From positions 1-64,000 of the forward strand of contig NZ_JBHYFV010000003.1 of NCBI RefSeq assembly GCF_051859345.1: a stretch of 64,000 nucleotides of DNA, in the 5' to 3' direction. Numbering within the stretch: position 1 is the first letter of the stretch; each line of letters opens with the position of its first letter. The notes beneath the pieces were generated by a model. That model saw only the letters and a program-made list of their open reading frames with translations, did not search any database and was not told the origin of the DNA. This document shows positions 1 through 8,731 of the stretch, piece by piece. Origin of the DNA: Marivita sp051859345. GTDB lineage: Bacteria; Pseudomonadota; Alphaproteobacteria; Rhodobacterales; Rhodobacteraceae. Position numbers and translations under genes: made by a program.

Positions 1-920
1 TGGAGCGTATCGACAGCGGCTACCGGTCGATGATGAGCGTTCAAAGCTCGCTGGTCATGTACCCGATCCACGCCTATGGCAGCGATGAGCAGCGCAAGAA
101 ATACCTGCCCGGTCTGGCGGCAGGGACGCTGATCGGCTGTTTCGGCCTGACCGAACCCGACGCCGGATCGGACCCCGGTGGCATGAAGACGGTCGCCAAG
201 AAAACCGAAGGTGGCTACGTCATCAACGGCGCCAAGATGTGGATTTCGAACAGCCCGATTGCGGATGTGTTTGTCGTCTGGGCCAAGTCCGAAGCGCATG
301 ACGGCAAGATCCGGGGATTCGTGCTCGAGAAAGGTATGAAAGGTCTGTCGGCGCCAAAGATCAACGGCAAGCTGTCGCTGCGTGCATCGATCACCGGCGA
401 GATCGTGATGAAGGATGTCGAGGTCGGCGAAGACGCGCTTCTGCCCGGTGTCGAAGGCCTGAAAGGTCCGTTCGGCTGTCTCAACCGTGCGCGCTATGGC
501 ATTGCGTGGGGCGTGATGGGGGCCGCCGAAGACAGCTGGCACCGCGCGCGTCAGTATGGCTTGGACCGCACGCAGTTTGGCCGCCCGCTGGCGCAGACTC
601 AGCTGTTTCAAAAGAAACTGGCCGACATGCAGACCGAAATCACACTGGGCCTGCACGCCGCGCTTCAGGTCGGTCGGATGCTGGACGCCGGCACCGCAGC
701 ACCCGAGGCGATCAGCCTGATCAAACGCAACAATTGCGGCAAGGCGCTCGATATCGCACGGCACGCCCGTGACATGCATGGCGGCAACGGGATCATGGCG
801 GAGTACCACGTCATGCGCCATGCGCAGAACCTTGAAACGGTCAACACCTACGAGGGCACGCACGACGTACACGCCCTGATCCTTGGCCGCGCGCAGACAG
901 GGTTGCAGGCGTTCTTCTGA
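1..920 (+). CDS. gcdH: Glutaryl-CoA dehydrogenase, 5'-truncated by the window edge
   Basis: An FAD-dependent acyl-CoA dehydrogenase that oxidatively decarboxylates glutaryl-CoA to crotonyl-CoA in lysine/tryptophan/glutarate breakdown. The reading frame is open from base 3 (ERIDSGYRSMMSVQSSLVM), so the N-terminal part lies left of the window. Family hallmarks are visible: CFGLTEPDAGSDPGGM, which matches the FAD/substrate-binding acyl-CoA dehydrogenase signature, and near the C-terminus MHGGNGI followed by ETVNTYEGTHDVHALILGR, the segment with the catalytic glutamate (YEGTHD) seen in glutaryl-CoA dehydrogenases. The stop overlaps the start of the next gene by one base (TGATG), so the two are probably translationally coupled. 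The downstream CoA-transferase supports a glutarate-degradation role over a generic fatty acyl-CoA dehydrogenase. Confidence 0.93.
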   Translation, partial: ERIDSGYRSMMSVQSSLVMYPIHAYGSDEQRKKYLPGLAAGTLIGCFGLTEPDAGSDPGGMKTVAKKTEGGYVINGAKMWISNSPIADVFVVWAKSEAHDGKIRGFVLEKGMKGLSAPKINGKLSLRASITGEIVMKDVEVGEDALLPGVEGLKGPFGCLNRARYGIAWGVMGAAEDSWHRARQYGLDRTQFGRPLAQTQLFQKKLADMQTEITLGLHAALQVGRMLDAGTAAPEAISLIKRNNCGKALDIARHARDMHGGNGIMAEYHVMRHAQNLETVNTYEGTHDVHALILGRAQTGLQAFF

Positions 921-2074
921 TGTCTGCCCCACTGGAAGGTCTGAAAGTCCTTGAATTGGCCCGCATCCTTGCCGGGCCGATTGTCGGTCAGACATTGGCC
1001 GACCTTGGCGCAACCGTCATCAAGGTGGAAAGCACCACGGGCGACGACACCCGCACCTGGGGTCCACCCTTCATCGACCGCGAGGGCGAGGACACGCCGT
1101 CAGCGGCGTATTTCTACAGCTGCAACCGGGGGAAATACTCGGTCACGGCCGACCTCACGACCGAGGAAGGCCGCACCTTTGTGCAAGACCTCGCCCGCGA
1201 TGCGGATGTGCTGATCGAGAACTTCAAGGTTGGCGGCCTGGCGAAATACGGGTTGGATTATTCCAGCCTGTCCGCCGCAAACCCCGGCCTGATCTATTGT
1301 TCGATCACAGGTTTTGGCCAGACCGGCCCCTATGCCGACCGTGCCGGGTATGACTATCTCATTCAGGGCATGTCCGGTCTCATGTCGATCACCGGCGACC
1401 CGAATGGCGAGCCGCAAAAGGTCGGTGTCGCCGTAACCGACATTTATACCGGCCTCTATTCGGTGATCGCCATTCAGGCGGCTCTGAGCGCGCGCGGCAA
1501 GACCGGGCATGGCCAACATATCGACATGAGCCTGTTGGATGCGGGGACGGGAAGTCTTGCCAATCAGGCGATGAACTTTCTGGCGACCGGGAAGTCGCCC
1601 AACCGCATGGGGAACCAACATCCCAATATCGTGCCTTACGAAGTGTTTCCGGTATCAGACGGCGACATCATCATCGCATCGGGGAATGACGCGCAATATC
1701 AGCGCCTGTGCGGGGTTCTGAATCGGAGTGACCTTGCCGATCATCCGGACTATCTGAGCAATGCCAGCCGGGTGAAGAACCGGGACATCCTTGTGCCGCT
1801 TCTCAAGGCCGAAACCGCGAAATGGACCAAGGCCGGGCTTCTGGATGCGTTGAAGGCGGTCAAGGTGCCGTCATCGCCGATCAATACGGTGGGCGAGGTG
1901 TTCGCAGACCCGCAGATCATGCACCGCGACATGCAGATCGCCCCTGAAGGTGTCCCTGGTGTCCGCACCCCCATCACCTTCAGCGCATCGACTCTTGCGT
2001 TGGACCGCACGGCACCGTCGCTTGGGGCGCATACCGAAAAGGTGCGGGCGTCCGGATGGGCAATCAAGGACTGA
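920..2074 (+). CDS. CaiB/BaiF family III CoA-transferase, probably glutarate CoA-transferase
   Basis: A 384-residue family III CoA-transferase, the usual length for CaiB/BaiF proteins. It has the N-terminal LEGLKVLELARILAGP...LADLGATVIKVE block, the ENFKVGGLAKYGLDY block with SITGFGQTGPYADRAGYD, and the GHGQHIDMSLLDA segment around the catalytic aspartate. These enzymes move CoA between acyl-CoA and free acids. Because its ATG overlaps the gcdH stop, the natural inference is activation of glutarate to glutaryl-CoA (as for human SUGCT) to feed the dehydrogenase upstream. The CoA donor cannot be read from the sequence. Family assignment is secure; the substrate is inferred from context. Confidence 0.9.
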   Translation: MSAPLEGLKVLELARILAGPIVGQTLADLGATVIKVESTTGDDTRTWGPPFIDREGEDTPSAAYFYSCNRGKYSVTADLTTEEGRTFVQDLARDADVLIENFKVGGLAKYGLDYSSLSAANPGLIYCSITGFGQTGPYADRAGYDYLIQGMSGLMSITGDPNGEPQKVGVAVTDIYTGLYSVIAIQAALSARGKTGHGQHIDMSLLDAGTGSLANQAMNFLATGKSPNRMGNQHPNIVPYEVFPVSDGDIIIASGNDAQYQRLCGVLNRSDLADHPDYLSNASRVKNRDILVPLLKAETAKWTKAGLLDALKAVKVPSSPINTVGEVFADPQIMHRDMQIAPEGVPGVRTPITFSASTLALDRTAPSLGAHTEKVRASGWAIKD

Positions 2075-2098
2075 CCCCCCGGTCTTACCTTGTTCAGG

Positions 2099-2242
2099 TC
2101 AGCCGCAGCCCGCGATCCCAAGCTGTTTCTCTTTGACGAACCTCTGTCCAACCGCGCCGCCACCTGCGCCAGCTTTTTGTCCTGCGTGCCGATGGAGAAC
2201 ATGCACGGGCGGTTGCCCGCATTGATCGCAGGACGCGCCTGA
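2099..2242 (+). pseudogene. Remnant of a sugar-type ABC transporter ATPase (Walker B region)
   Basis: In the frame of base 2111 the DNA reads RDPKLFLFDEPLSN, the Walker B/D-loop sequence of MalK/UgpC-type ABC ATPases. There is no Walker A, no start codon and no signature motif upstream. After SN the expected leucine-aspartate continuation is lost, although the DNA still loosely resembles the family before a TGA at 2240-2242. This is a short decayed fragment between the CoA-transferase and the left island end. It is probably a leftover of an earlier deletion near the tRNA site. Confidence 0.6.
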
Positions 2243-2341
2243 TCCCGCCGACATAATCCGCACCAGCGTTTTTTCCAATGTTGGGCTTGATGTGAGGTAT
2301 ATTCCTCGTATCGCCATCTATCCAATGATTTCAAGGGCGAA

Positions 2342-2358
2342 TGGCGGACCGAGGAGGA
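2342..2358. repeat. Left attachment repeat of the genomic island (attL)
   Basis: Seventeen bases, TGGCGGACCGAGGAGGA, are identical to 30478-30494, the last 17 bases of the tRNA-Arg gene as read on the plus strand. A copy of a tRNA 3' end lying 28 kb from the intact tRNA, with an integrase beside the tRNA, is the classic footprint of tyrosine-recombinase integration. This copy is the displaced original 3' end. Confidence 0.88.
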
Positions 2359-2395
2359 CTTGAGCTATTATTTAAAATCAGCCACTTAAGAGAAT

Positions 2396-2451
2396 AGTTT
2401 CCATTTTTGCGCACAAACTAAATCAATGGCTTACAAAGCAGTTTGGAAACC
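2396..2451. other. Candidate integrase arm-type sites, left end
   Basis: AGTTTCCA (2396-2403) and AGTTTGGAAACC (2440-2451) lie 38-93 bases inside attL. The same elements, AGTTTGGAAACT and AGTTTCCAA, lie at 30404-30433 just inside the other end. Each left copy is also followed closely by TTTTGCGC. Tyrosine integrases commonly bind such short arm sites. The assignment is inference from symmetry and position. Confidence 0.4.
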
Positions 2452-3012
2452 GATTTTGCGCTGAAACCACCTGTGCGACGCATATCCCGTTACCAAAACC
2501 GATGAATCCGCCACGACCGTCTCAGGGATTTGTCTTGCCGCTTCATCCAAACTCTGGTCCAGATCCTCTTGCGGTATCCCCATCACTGAGTTGCCATTCT
2601 CGACCAGCAGGTGAACCATCATTGGGGTGATCAGTTGGCCGCCAATTCCACTTTCCGTGAGTCTCAGCCAATCTTTCGGACGTAGAGTAACAGCTTGCAT
2701 AAACCCCTCACACCAATCCATGGCGATCACATGTCCCTCGGGAGCTTGCCAGAAGATGGGTTCCACCTAGGGGGGATCGCTGCTCAATCCCTCGATGATG
2801 TTGAGGAAGATGACGGCAATGCTTTCCAGTGCCCAACTGGGGACATCCTCAGGTGCACCACCCAAGGCCACAGGCATCCATTCCTCGGTTGGGATTGGGA
2901 CAGGAGAACAGGCAATCCCGTGAAGAAAACCATCCAAGTCCGACTGCATCATACAGTCATCTGGGGACTCATCCGATGACAGATAGGCGTCCAGGTCTTC
3001 GAGGTCAGTCAT
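2431..3012 (-). pseudogene. UPF0149 (YecA/YgfB) family protein interrupted by an in-frame amber codon
   Basis: Residues 1-81 (LDAYLSSDESPDDCMMQSDLDGFLHGIACSP...EEWMPVALGG) and the following 111 residues (EPIFWQ...AMDWCEGFMQAVTLRP...) together form one complete UPF0149-type protein of about 193 residues. They are in the same frame and separated only by a TAG at 2767-2769. The next codon is GTG and continues directly with VEPIFW, so no frameshift is involved: one codon became a stop (plausibly CAG or GAG to TAG). Nothing else in the gene looks decayed, which suggests a recent mutation, suppression or readthrough. It follows the SH3 lipoprotein on the same strand by 15 bases. The biochemical function of the family is not established. 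Confidence 0.75.
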
Positions 3013-3027
3013 TGTCTGGATGATCTG

Positions 3028-3318
3028 TCAGCGCGTTGCGAGATAGTCGGCAGAGACATAGCCAGAAACAGATGGCGCTTCGACCAGAGACACCCGACAC
3101 CACAGCTGGCTTGCTTCGGTAATGCAGTCACGGCGAATGAGTTGTGTTCCATCTGGCAGACCCAAGATCACACGAAAGCCAAGTCCCGGACCTGCACGGA
3201 GCTTCAGAAGCTCATCAGCCCCGGCACCCACAACCACTGTGCGACTGCCAAGATTGCTGCTACATCCCGCAACCAGAACAAGAACGAGAAATGCGGATGT
3301 GACTGTGCTGCGCATCAT
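3028..3318 (-). CDS. Small SH3-domain lipoprotein
   Basis: A 96-residue protein with a hydrophobic N-terminal signal ending in the lipobox LVAGC, so it is expected to be lipidated at Cys19 and anchored in the envelope. The mature part (LKLRAGPGLGFRVILGLPDGTQL...WCRVSL...SGYVSADYL) matches the bacterial SH3 fold, which often binds peptidoglycan or metal. The start has GGTGAG eleven bases upstream; a second ATG follows immediately. It is probably the first gene of a two-gene unit with the UPF0149 gene. Its specific role is unknown. Confidence 0.8.
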   Translation of the reverse strand: MMRSTVTSAFLVLVLVAGCSSNLGSRTVVVGAGADELLKLRAGPGLGFRVILGLPDGTQLIRRDCITEASQLWCRVSLVEAPSVSGYVSADYLATR

Positions 3319-3567
3319 GTGATCTCACCACTTTAACAGGCTTGGCAAATAGCAGACTGGCTGCCGTAGGTTAAGAAGGAATGTTCAGCCACACGGAATC
3401 CATGTGGTCCAGAATATTTGCAAAAATCAAAGCAAGATTCATGGCATGCAGATCATCTGTGGCTAAGGTCGAGGGTACTTCCCTGACGAGCAACATTCAG
3501 CAAGACCCGATCCTTTGTTTGACGGAAGACTGACTGCAGATCGGTCTCTTGGGGCCCTGTGCGCGTC

Positions 3568-4476
3568 TCACAACCCCTCAAACCAGTCCGCCTGAATGCT
3601 CACCTCTTCGATCATCCGAGTTTCGACACCCAGGCGATTGTCCTTGAGAAGCTCGCATAGCCGGTCCCCGTCGATCAGGTCAATCGCGATGGCACCGTCT
3701 CTCGTCGCCTCATCGGACGCCTGGCTGGTGAAATGACCGGTCGTGATGAACAGGCCCTTGTCGGCACGCCCTTGCAGCGCTCCCCTGAAGTCTCGGATTT
3801 CCTTTGATCCCACACTGCCCTTCCAGCGCTTGCACTGGAAATAGACCTGGAACGAAACAAGGTTGACCCTGAGAACGCCGACGCCATCGATGCCACCATC
3901 GCCCGACTTGCCACGTACCTCGACCTTGACGAACCCGGCCTCCCGCAAGAGCCTTTGGGACAGCCGTTCAAACGCATCAGGTGGCATTTTGCCCAGAACA
4001 CCGAGGAGAAGGGATTTCCAATCCTCTTCGTCCTCCGGGCCATCATCCGCCAAGACCTCGATCTCGCTTACCTGAGTGGTCTCGGCCTGCTTGGCGGCAA
4101 GCCGTTTCTGACGGGCCCTCTCACGCTCTTCCAGGGTAACCTGGTCATAGATCGCTCGGGTGCCGCCCAAACTCGAAATCGCTGACCCGGCCTCAGTCAA
4201 AGCCCAGACCCCACGGGACGAGTTATCCAGAGCATCGCCGCGCTTGAGGTAAGTTCGCGCCCAAGCGAGGTAGTAGTTCACCCGCGTGCGGTTATCATCA
4301 CGCGGCATGGTGAAGGCTTGTTCAGCTTCTGTCACGCCTTCCAGTTCGATGACCTTCTCATCGAGTTCCTGGATGGTGGCGGAGCCTCCAAGGTCCTTGA
4401 GAGCCTCGACGGTAACCAGCATCATGCCGGGTAGGTCCGGAAGGGTCTCAGCATCAATTTCAAAACGTCTGGTCAT
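3568..4476 (-). CDS. Mrr-type restriction endonuclease
   Basis: A 302-residue protein with Mrr architecture. An N-terminal winged-helix (Mrr_N-like) region covers about residues 10-110, a charged linker follows, and a C-terminal PD-(D/E)XK Mrr catalytic domain starts near residue 165 (AFERLSQRLLREAGF, then SGDGGIDGVG with D197, and YFQCKRW with Q214-C-K216). Mrr-family enzymes cut modified or foreign DNA. Two starts are possible: a GTG at 4488 overlapping the upstream stop (GTGA), or the ATG at 4476, preferred because GAGG lies six bases before it. The coupling to the upstream MmeI-like gene suggests the two act as one restriction module. The two-protein arrangement is unusual because the partner already carries its own nuclease motif. 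Confidence 0.85.
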   Translation of the reverse strand: MTRRFEIDAETLPDLPGMMLVTVEALKDLGGSATIQELDEKVIELEGVTEAEQAFTMPRDDNRTRVNYYLAWARTYLKRGDALDNSSRGVWALTEAGSAISSLGGTRAIYDQVTLEERERARQKRLAAKQAETTQVSEIEVLADDGPEDEEDWKSLLLGVLGKMPPDAFERLSQRLLREAGFVKVEVRGKSGDGGIDGVGVLRVNLVSFQVYFQCKRWKGSVGSKEIRDFRGALQGRADKGLFITTGHFTSQASDEATRDGAIAIDLIDGDRLCELLKDNRLGVETRMIEEVSIQADWFEGL

Positions 4477-4484
4477 ACCTTGCC

Positions 4485-7400
4485 TCACGCCGCATAGCGC
4501 CCCTCTTCAACCTTCTCGGCCTGTCCAAGGGCAGCAAGGCTGTCGAGCAGTGGTTGCACCGAATTGGTCCGGGCGCGCATGAAGCGGCGGGCGATCTGTT
4601 CCGGGGTGGCCTCGCCCATCTCGGACAGCGCTTCTCGGACAGCGGCGATCTGGTCGGGGAGGGTTTTGGGCCAGGGGGCTTTGTCCAACTTGACGACGAG
4701 GCCCACATCGAGTTCGGCCTGTTTGCCCTTGCTTGCCTGTGCGCCGGTGGGGTTCTGGTACTCGGGGCGGAGCCAGCGGATGTGGCCCTGCGCCTCTTCT
4801 TCGGCGCGTTCCTTGTTCAGGGCGACGAGGCGAAAGAGGATGTCTTCGTCGCTCAGCTCCACGGGCCAGCCATAGGCCTCTGCCACGGCGACGTCGATCT
4901 GGTCGTGCAGGTCCTTGAGGATGCCGATGAGGCCTTGATCGTAAATATCGCGGTCCTTGCCCTCGATGGTGTCCCCGGCGCGGAGCTTTTCCAGCACGTT
5001 GTACATCTGAGTCAGGGTCAGTTTGGGGTGGGCGGCCTGCTGACGCTTGCGGTGGGCGTCGAGTTCCTCACCCAAGGCGCGGAGGTGGGTGCGCTGGTCG
5101 TCGGTGAGGTCGGGGAAAGGGAAAGGGTTGAAGCACTGAGCGTGATTGTAATTTGCATCATTGCCTACGCCTAACCAAGCTCCAGCGGCGATTGACCACG
5201 TCACATGAATACGTGACGAGAGGACAGCGATTGTTTCTGCGCTGTCCAAACAAACTGCGATAAGTTTTGCATCGGGAAGGACATCACCTTCTAGGAATCC
5301 GAAGACCCGATGCTTGGCGGTCCGACACGTTCCGATGTAGCGCTGCAAACCCGAAAGCGATTGCCTCATCTTGCTTCGCGGTTCCGCGAATATCCAATAG
5401 ACCTCCTTGTAACTCAGGCGTTTTTGCTCATCTCGCTTTGGCTTCACCAAGTCCATTATCTGCTGAAACAAGTCTGGATGGTTAGCTTTTGCTTCTTGTT
5501 GCGAGAGGCCCCAGAAATCAATGATTAAACCGGGTTCAGTAGCCGCCAAAAACTGCTTGCCGTTAATGTACCTTTTTAGCGTACCGTCGCGCAAAGCGTT
5601 CTCGTACTTGGCACTCTCGCTTTGTGCGACTCGAAAACCTTCGCCCAATGGAGTGACGCCTTGATATGCAAGGTCGCTGTTAGCCGCGAGAACTGAAGCG
5701 CTGGCAACATCGGCACCTATCTGCAAGTTCGTAAAGATCTTGCCTACTCGATGTTCAAACGTGACCGGTGTTCCATCCGCCTCACTGATTTCTCGTTTTC
5801 CCTCGATTGCAACAGTCAGCAGTCGCCCCGCCCTGTTGCCCGCCGCTCCCACGGTCATGGCGATCCGCACGGCAGCGCCGAAAAGCGTATCGACCCAAGG
5901 GTGATCGGGGATGGCAAACAGGATCGACAAAGGCTTTTTCGGGTCGTTCAGATGCGGCTCCAGCACGCGGCGGTTGAAGGTCTGGCGCAGAGAATTGGTG
6001 GTGATCAGGCCAAAGCGGCGGGTGCCCTTACCCTTCTTTGAGTCATATGCCCGCGCGGCCAGCGCCGCCTTTTCCCACCAGAACATCACCAGATCGGCAC
6101 TTTGCGGCATCTTGGGGTAGGCGTTCCACAGCGCCTCAACATACCCATCACCCAGATTGTCGCGCATTCGCTTGTTCCCAATAAACGGCGGGTTGCCAAC
6201 GATGAACTCCGCGCTTGGCCAGACCGTCGGCTTAGGCTTGGCATAGTCATAGACCTGCACGCGAGCCTCGGGGTCCGGCACCTCTTCGCCGGTCACGGGA
6301 TGGCGCTGGGTGGTCACGCCATCCCAGCGCGTGACCGGGTTGCCGTCCGCATCCATGCGAGGGGTCCGGTCGGACCATTCCAGCACCGCATCGGCGTTGC
6401 GGATATTCTTGAAGTCTCTGAGCACGGGTTCGGACGGCGCGGCAGTGCCGTGGGTGCGGTAGTGCCATTGCAGGTACCCGATCCACAAGACCAGCTCGGC
6501 CACGTTGGCGGCCCACGGGTTCAGCTCGATACCCAGAAACTGGTGTGGATCAATGGTAATGAAATCGATCTGCTCCTCGCCCAACTCTTTGAGGAGGGCT
6601 GTCACTTCACCCTCCAGCCGCTTCATCATCTCCAGTGCGACATAGAGGAAGTTGCCTGATCCACAGGCGGGGTCGAGCACGGTGGTCTCGCAGAGCTGAT
6701 GGTGGAAGTCGCGGACCAGCTTGAGCGCGTCGTCGGGTTTGCCATCCTCGGTCAGGCGTTGAACGGCGGCCTGCACATCGCGCCAATCCGCCCGCAGCGG
6801 GTCCATGATGGTCGGCGTGACCAGCCGCTGCACATAGGCACGCGGTGTATAGTGCGCCCCCAGCTTGTGGCGCTGGCGTTTGTCCAGCGCCCGTTCGAGC
6901 AGCGTGCCAAAGATCGCCGGTTCGACCTGTTTCCAGTCCGCCTCGGCGGCCTCGATCAGCAGACCCAACTGCAAGGTGTTGAGCGGCAGGGCGTCGGCTT
7001 CGCGGAACAGGCCCCCGTTGAAGCGCTTGAGGTCCTGCATGAGCACCTGGGAGAACCCGCCCGTGTTCATGGTCTCCCACAGCCCCCTGAGCGCCGGTTC
7101 GGCATGTTCGGGGTGGCCCCGCAGCTTGCGCAGCAGGTCTGTGAAGCTGCCGCGCGGGATCAGGTCCACATCTTCGGCGAACATCGAGAACAGGCAGCGC
7201 ATGAGGAACCTAGCCACAGCTTCACTGTCGTGGCCCTGACCCTCGAAGCTCTTGCCCAGCTCGGCGAGATGCGCGGCAATGTCGCGTGTGACCTCAGCGG
7301 CCTTGAGCGAGGGGTCGAGACTGTGAGGCTCGGTCCAGATGGTGCGCAGAAGGTCGCGGGTTTCCTCCTTGCGCAGGTCTTCAAGGGGAATGCGGTAGCG

Positions 7401-7937
7401 GTTGCCATCGGGGAACTGGTTGTAGCCCTGACCCTGTTTCGAGAAATCGGCATAAAGCTCGATCACATGGCCCACGTCCACGATCATCAGGAAGGGTGGC
7501 CAGCCATCCTCCTTGGCCACCGCACGGGCGTAATTGTCCGCCTGGTTGCGCGCCTTGAGCATCGTATCGTCGAATCCACGTGTTCCCCGCCGCCCGTGTC
7601 CCTGTTGCTTGGGTGCCTGGTCGTCGCCCAGCAGAGACAGCTGGTCGCGGTCTTCACGACCGGGCTTGTGGCTGCCTTGCTTGGCCTCCAGAACGAAACA
7701 CCCACGCCGGTAAAGGTCGATCCGCCCCCGGCGTTCCCGCCCGGTGTGGGTAAAGGTGACAGGCCGCTCGAAACGGTAGTCGTTGTTCTGACCTTCGGCA
7801 TCGGCGACTTTGACCGGGTCCACACCCAAAAGCTGCACCAACTCGCTGGCAAAGCTCTGGAAATTTGCCATCTCATTGCCGCCGGATGCCTGCCAGCGGG
7901 CTACGAACTCATCCAGGTCTGTCGGCGTGACGCTCAT
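4485..7937 (-). CDS. MmeI-like type IIG (fused nuclease-methyltransferase) restriction enzyme
   Basis: A 1,150-residue single-chain enzyme. Near the N-terminus, IDLYRRGCFVLEAK gives D74-X9-E84-A-K86, the same D-X9-EXK nuclease spacing as in MmeI. A helical connector follows. The gamma-class N6-adenine methyltransferase core has motif I DPACGSGNF at 422-430 and motif IV NPPF at 582-585. The remaining C-terminal half would be the target-recognition and C-terminal domains. Such proteins methylate one strand and cleave at a distance from the site. The gene faces away from the operon at 8111 and ends in GTGA overlap with the Mrr gene. Related MmeI-like adenine methylases also occur in DISARM, but no DISARM or BREX partner genes are present. 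Recognition sequence and activity cannot be read. Confidence 0.85.
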   Translation of the reverse strand: MSVTPTDLDEFVARWQASGGNEMANFQSFASELVQLLGVDPVKVADAEGQNNDYRFERPVTFTHTGRERRGRIDLYRRGCFVLEAKQGSHKPGREDRDQLSLLGDDQAPKQQGHGRRGTRGFDDTMLKARNQADNYARAVAKEDGWPPFLMIVDVGHVIELYADFSKQGQGYNQFPDGNRYRIPLEDLRKEETRDLLRTIWTEPHSLDPSLKAAEVTRDIAAHLAELGKSFEGQGHDSEAVARFLMRCLFSMFAEDVDLIPRGSFTDLLRKLRGHPEHAEPALRGLWETMNTGGFSQVLMQDLKRFNGGLFREADALPLNTLQLGLLIEAAEADWKQVEPAIFGTLLERALDKRQRHKLGAHYTPRAYVQRLVTPTIMDPLRADWRDVQAAVQRLTEDGKPDDALKLVRDFHHQLCETTVLDPACGSGNFLYVALEMMKRLEGEVTALLKELGEEQIDFITIDPHQFLGIELNPWAANVAELVLWIGYLQWHYRTHGTAAPSEPVLRDFKNIRNADAVLEWSDRTPRMDADGNPVTRWDGVTTQRHPVTGEEVPDPEARVQVYDYAKPKPTVWPSAEFIVGNPPFIGNKRMRDNLGDGYVEALWNAYPKMPQSADLVMFWWEKAALAARAYDSKKGKGTRRFGLITTNSLRQTFNRRVLEPHLNDPKKPLSILFAIPDHPWVDTLFGAAVRIAMTVGAAGNRAGRLLTVAIEGKREISEADGTPVTFEHRVGKIFTNLQIGADVASASVLAANSDLAYQGVTPLGEGFRVAQSESAKYENALRDGTLKRYINGKQFLAATEPGLIIDFWGLSQQEAKANHPDLFQQIMDLVKPKRDEQKRLSYKEVYWIFAEPRSKMRQSLSGLQRYIGTCRTAKHRVFGFLEGDVLPDAKLIAVCLDSAETIAVLSSRIHVTWSIAAGAWLGVGNDANYNHAQCFNPFPFPDLTDDQRTHLRALGEELDAHRKRQQAAHPKLTLTQMYNVLEKLRAGDTIEGKDRDIYDQGLIGILKDLHDQIDVAVAEAYGWPVELSDEDILFRLVALNKERAEEEAQGHIRWLRPEYQNPTGAQASKGKQAELDVGLVVKLDKAPWPKTLPDQIAAVREALSEMGEATPEQIARRFMRARTNSVQPLLDSLAALGQAEKVEEGRYAA

Positions 7938-8110
7938 CTATGTCCCGAACCCTACAACTTTTGGGAGAAGCCTAGTTTGGTGCCAGACACATCACAACGG
8001 TGTTTTGCCACGAAGCGTTGAAAATCAACGAATTGAACAGCCTGCCCGCCCCGACATCACCTGGCGGGGCACTCAACTGTTTCACCCATCCCCACCCACA
8101 GGAGCCACAC
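7938..8110. promoter_or_regulatory. Divergent intergenic region between the restriction genes and the SbcCD-like operon
   Basis: These 173 bases separate two divergent multi-gene units, so both promoters must lie here or inside flanking genes. No convincing sigma-70 boxes or operators are visible by eye. A clear Shine-Dalgarno AGGAG (8099-8103) precedes the ATG at 8111. Confidence 0.4.
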
Positions 8111-8731
8111 ATGCCTCACCCCCCTGACCAAGGGCCGACGCCCCCTGCCCTGCCGAATGGCCACGACCGTCCCTCGCTGCCGCCTGCTATGCCACTCACG
8201 GTCGATGACATGTTGATGGGTGGGCTTGCCATCGATGCCTGGTTGAAAGTGTCCCGGTTCGGCATGACCATCGGTGACGATGCCACCATCTTCGACAGCA
8301 TTCCGGTCGAGCTGCATTTTGCCGAGGTGCAGTATTGCTTTGGTGTCCGGTACGGCAACCCCGCGATCTATTCTCGGAGCTACGATCATGTCACCGACAC
8401 ACGAGGCCGATACTGGCACGAGGTCCTGCGCCTTGCGCGGGAGGTCGATCCGGAGGCAGCCGAGTTCCCCACCGCAGACGTGCCCTTCGTCTCTTGCCGC
8501 GCTCTGCGCGACCGCAGAGGGGACCTCTTGGCGGATGAGGGCGATGTCTTGGGCCATTCCATCTCGATCACCGGCTGGAAGTTCTTCCAGAGGTTCCTGC
8601 GCACCGCCCAGCGATCCGGGATCGACATCCACGTCGGTGCGGTTCGGCTTGACCTTGGCTTTGAGGCGCAATCCAACCAGAAAGGCGACTGGGGCGTGCT
8701 GACCTTCTCAAACATCCAGAGGCTGAAATGA
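8111..8731 (+). CDS. Unrecognised protein, first gene of the SbcD-SbcC-rhomboid operon
   Basis: A 206-residue protein I do not recognise. The first 35 residues are proline-rich and probably disordered (MPHPPDQGPTPPALPNG). The rest looks like a compact mixed alpha/beta domain, with no signal peptide, membrane segment or obvious catalytic motif. The start is set by AGGAG six bases before the ATG. Its stop overlaps the SbcD-like start (ATGA), so it is translated in step with the nuclease and is probably a partner or regulator of it. A DNA-binding or substrate-loading subunit is one possibility, but nothing in the sequence proves it. Confidence 0.7.
   Translation: MPHPPDQGPTPPALPNGHDRPSLPPAMPLTVDDMLMGGLAIDAWLKVSRFGMTIGDDATIFDSIPVELHFAEVQYCFGVRYGNPAIYSRSYDHVTDTRGRYWHEVLRLAREVDPEAAEFPTADVPFVSCRALRDRRGDLLADEGDVLGHSISITGWKFFQRFLRTAQRSGIDIHVGAVRLDLGFEAQSNQKGDWGVLTFSNIQRLK

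Noticed and set aside
6699..8021. 440-codon plus-strand frame opposite the MmeI-like gene
   Set aside because: Antisense to a clear methyltransferase; its extent follows codon bias of the real gene.
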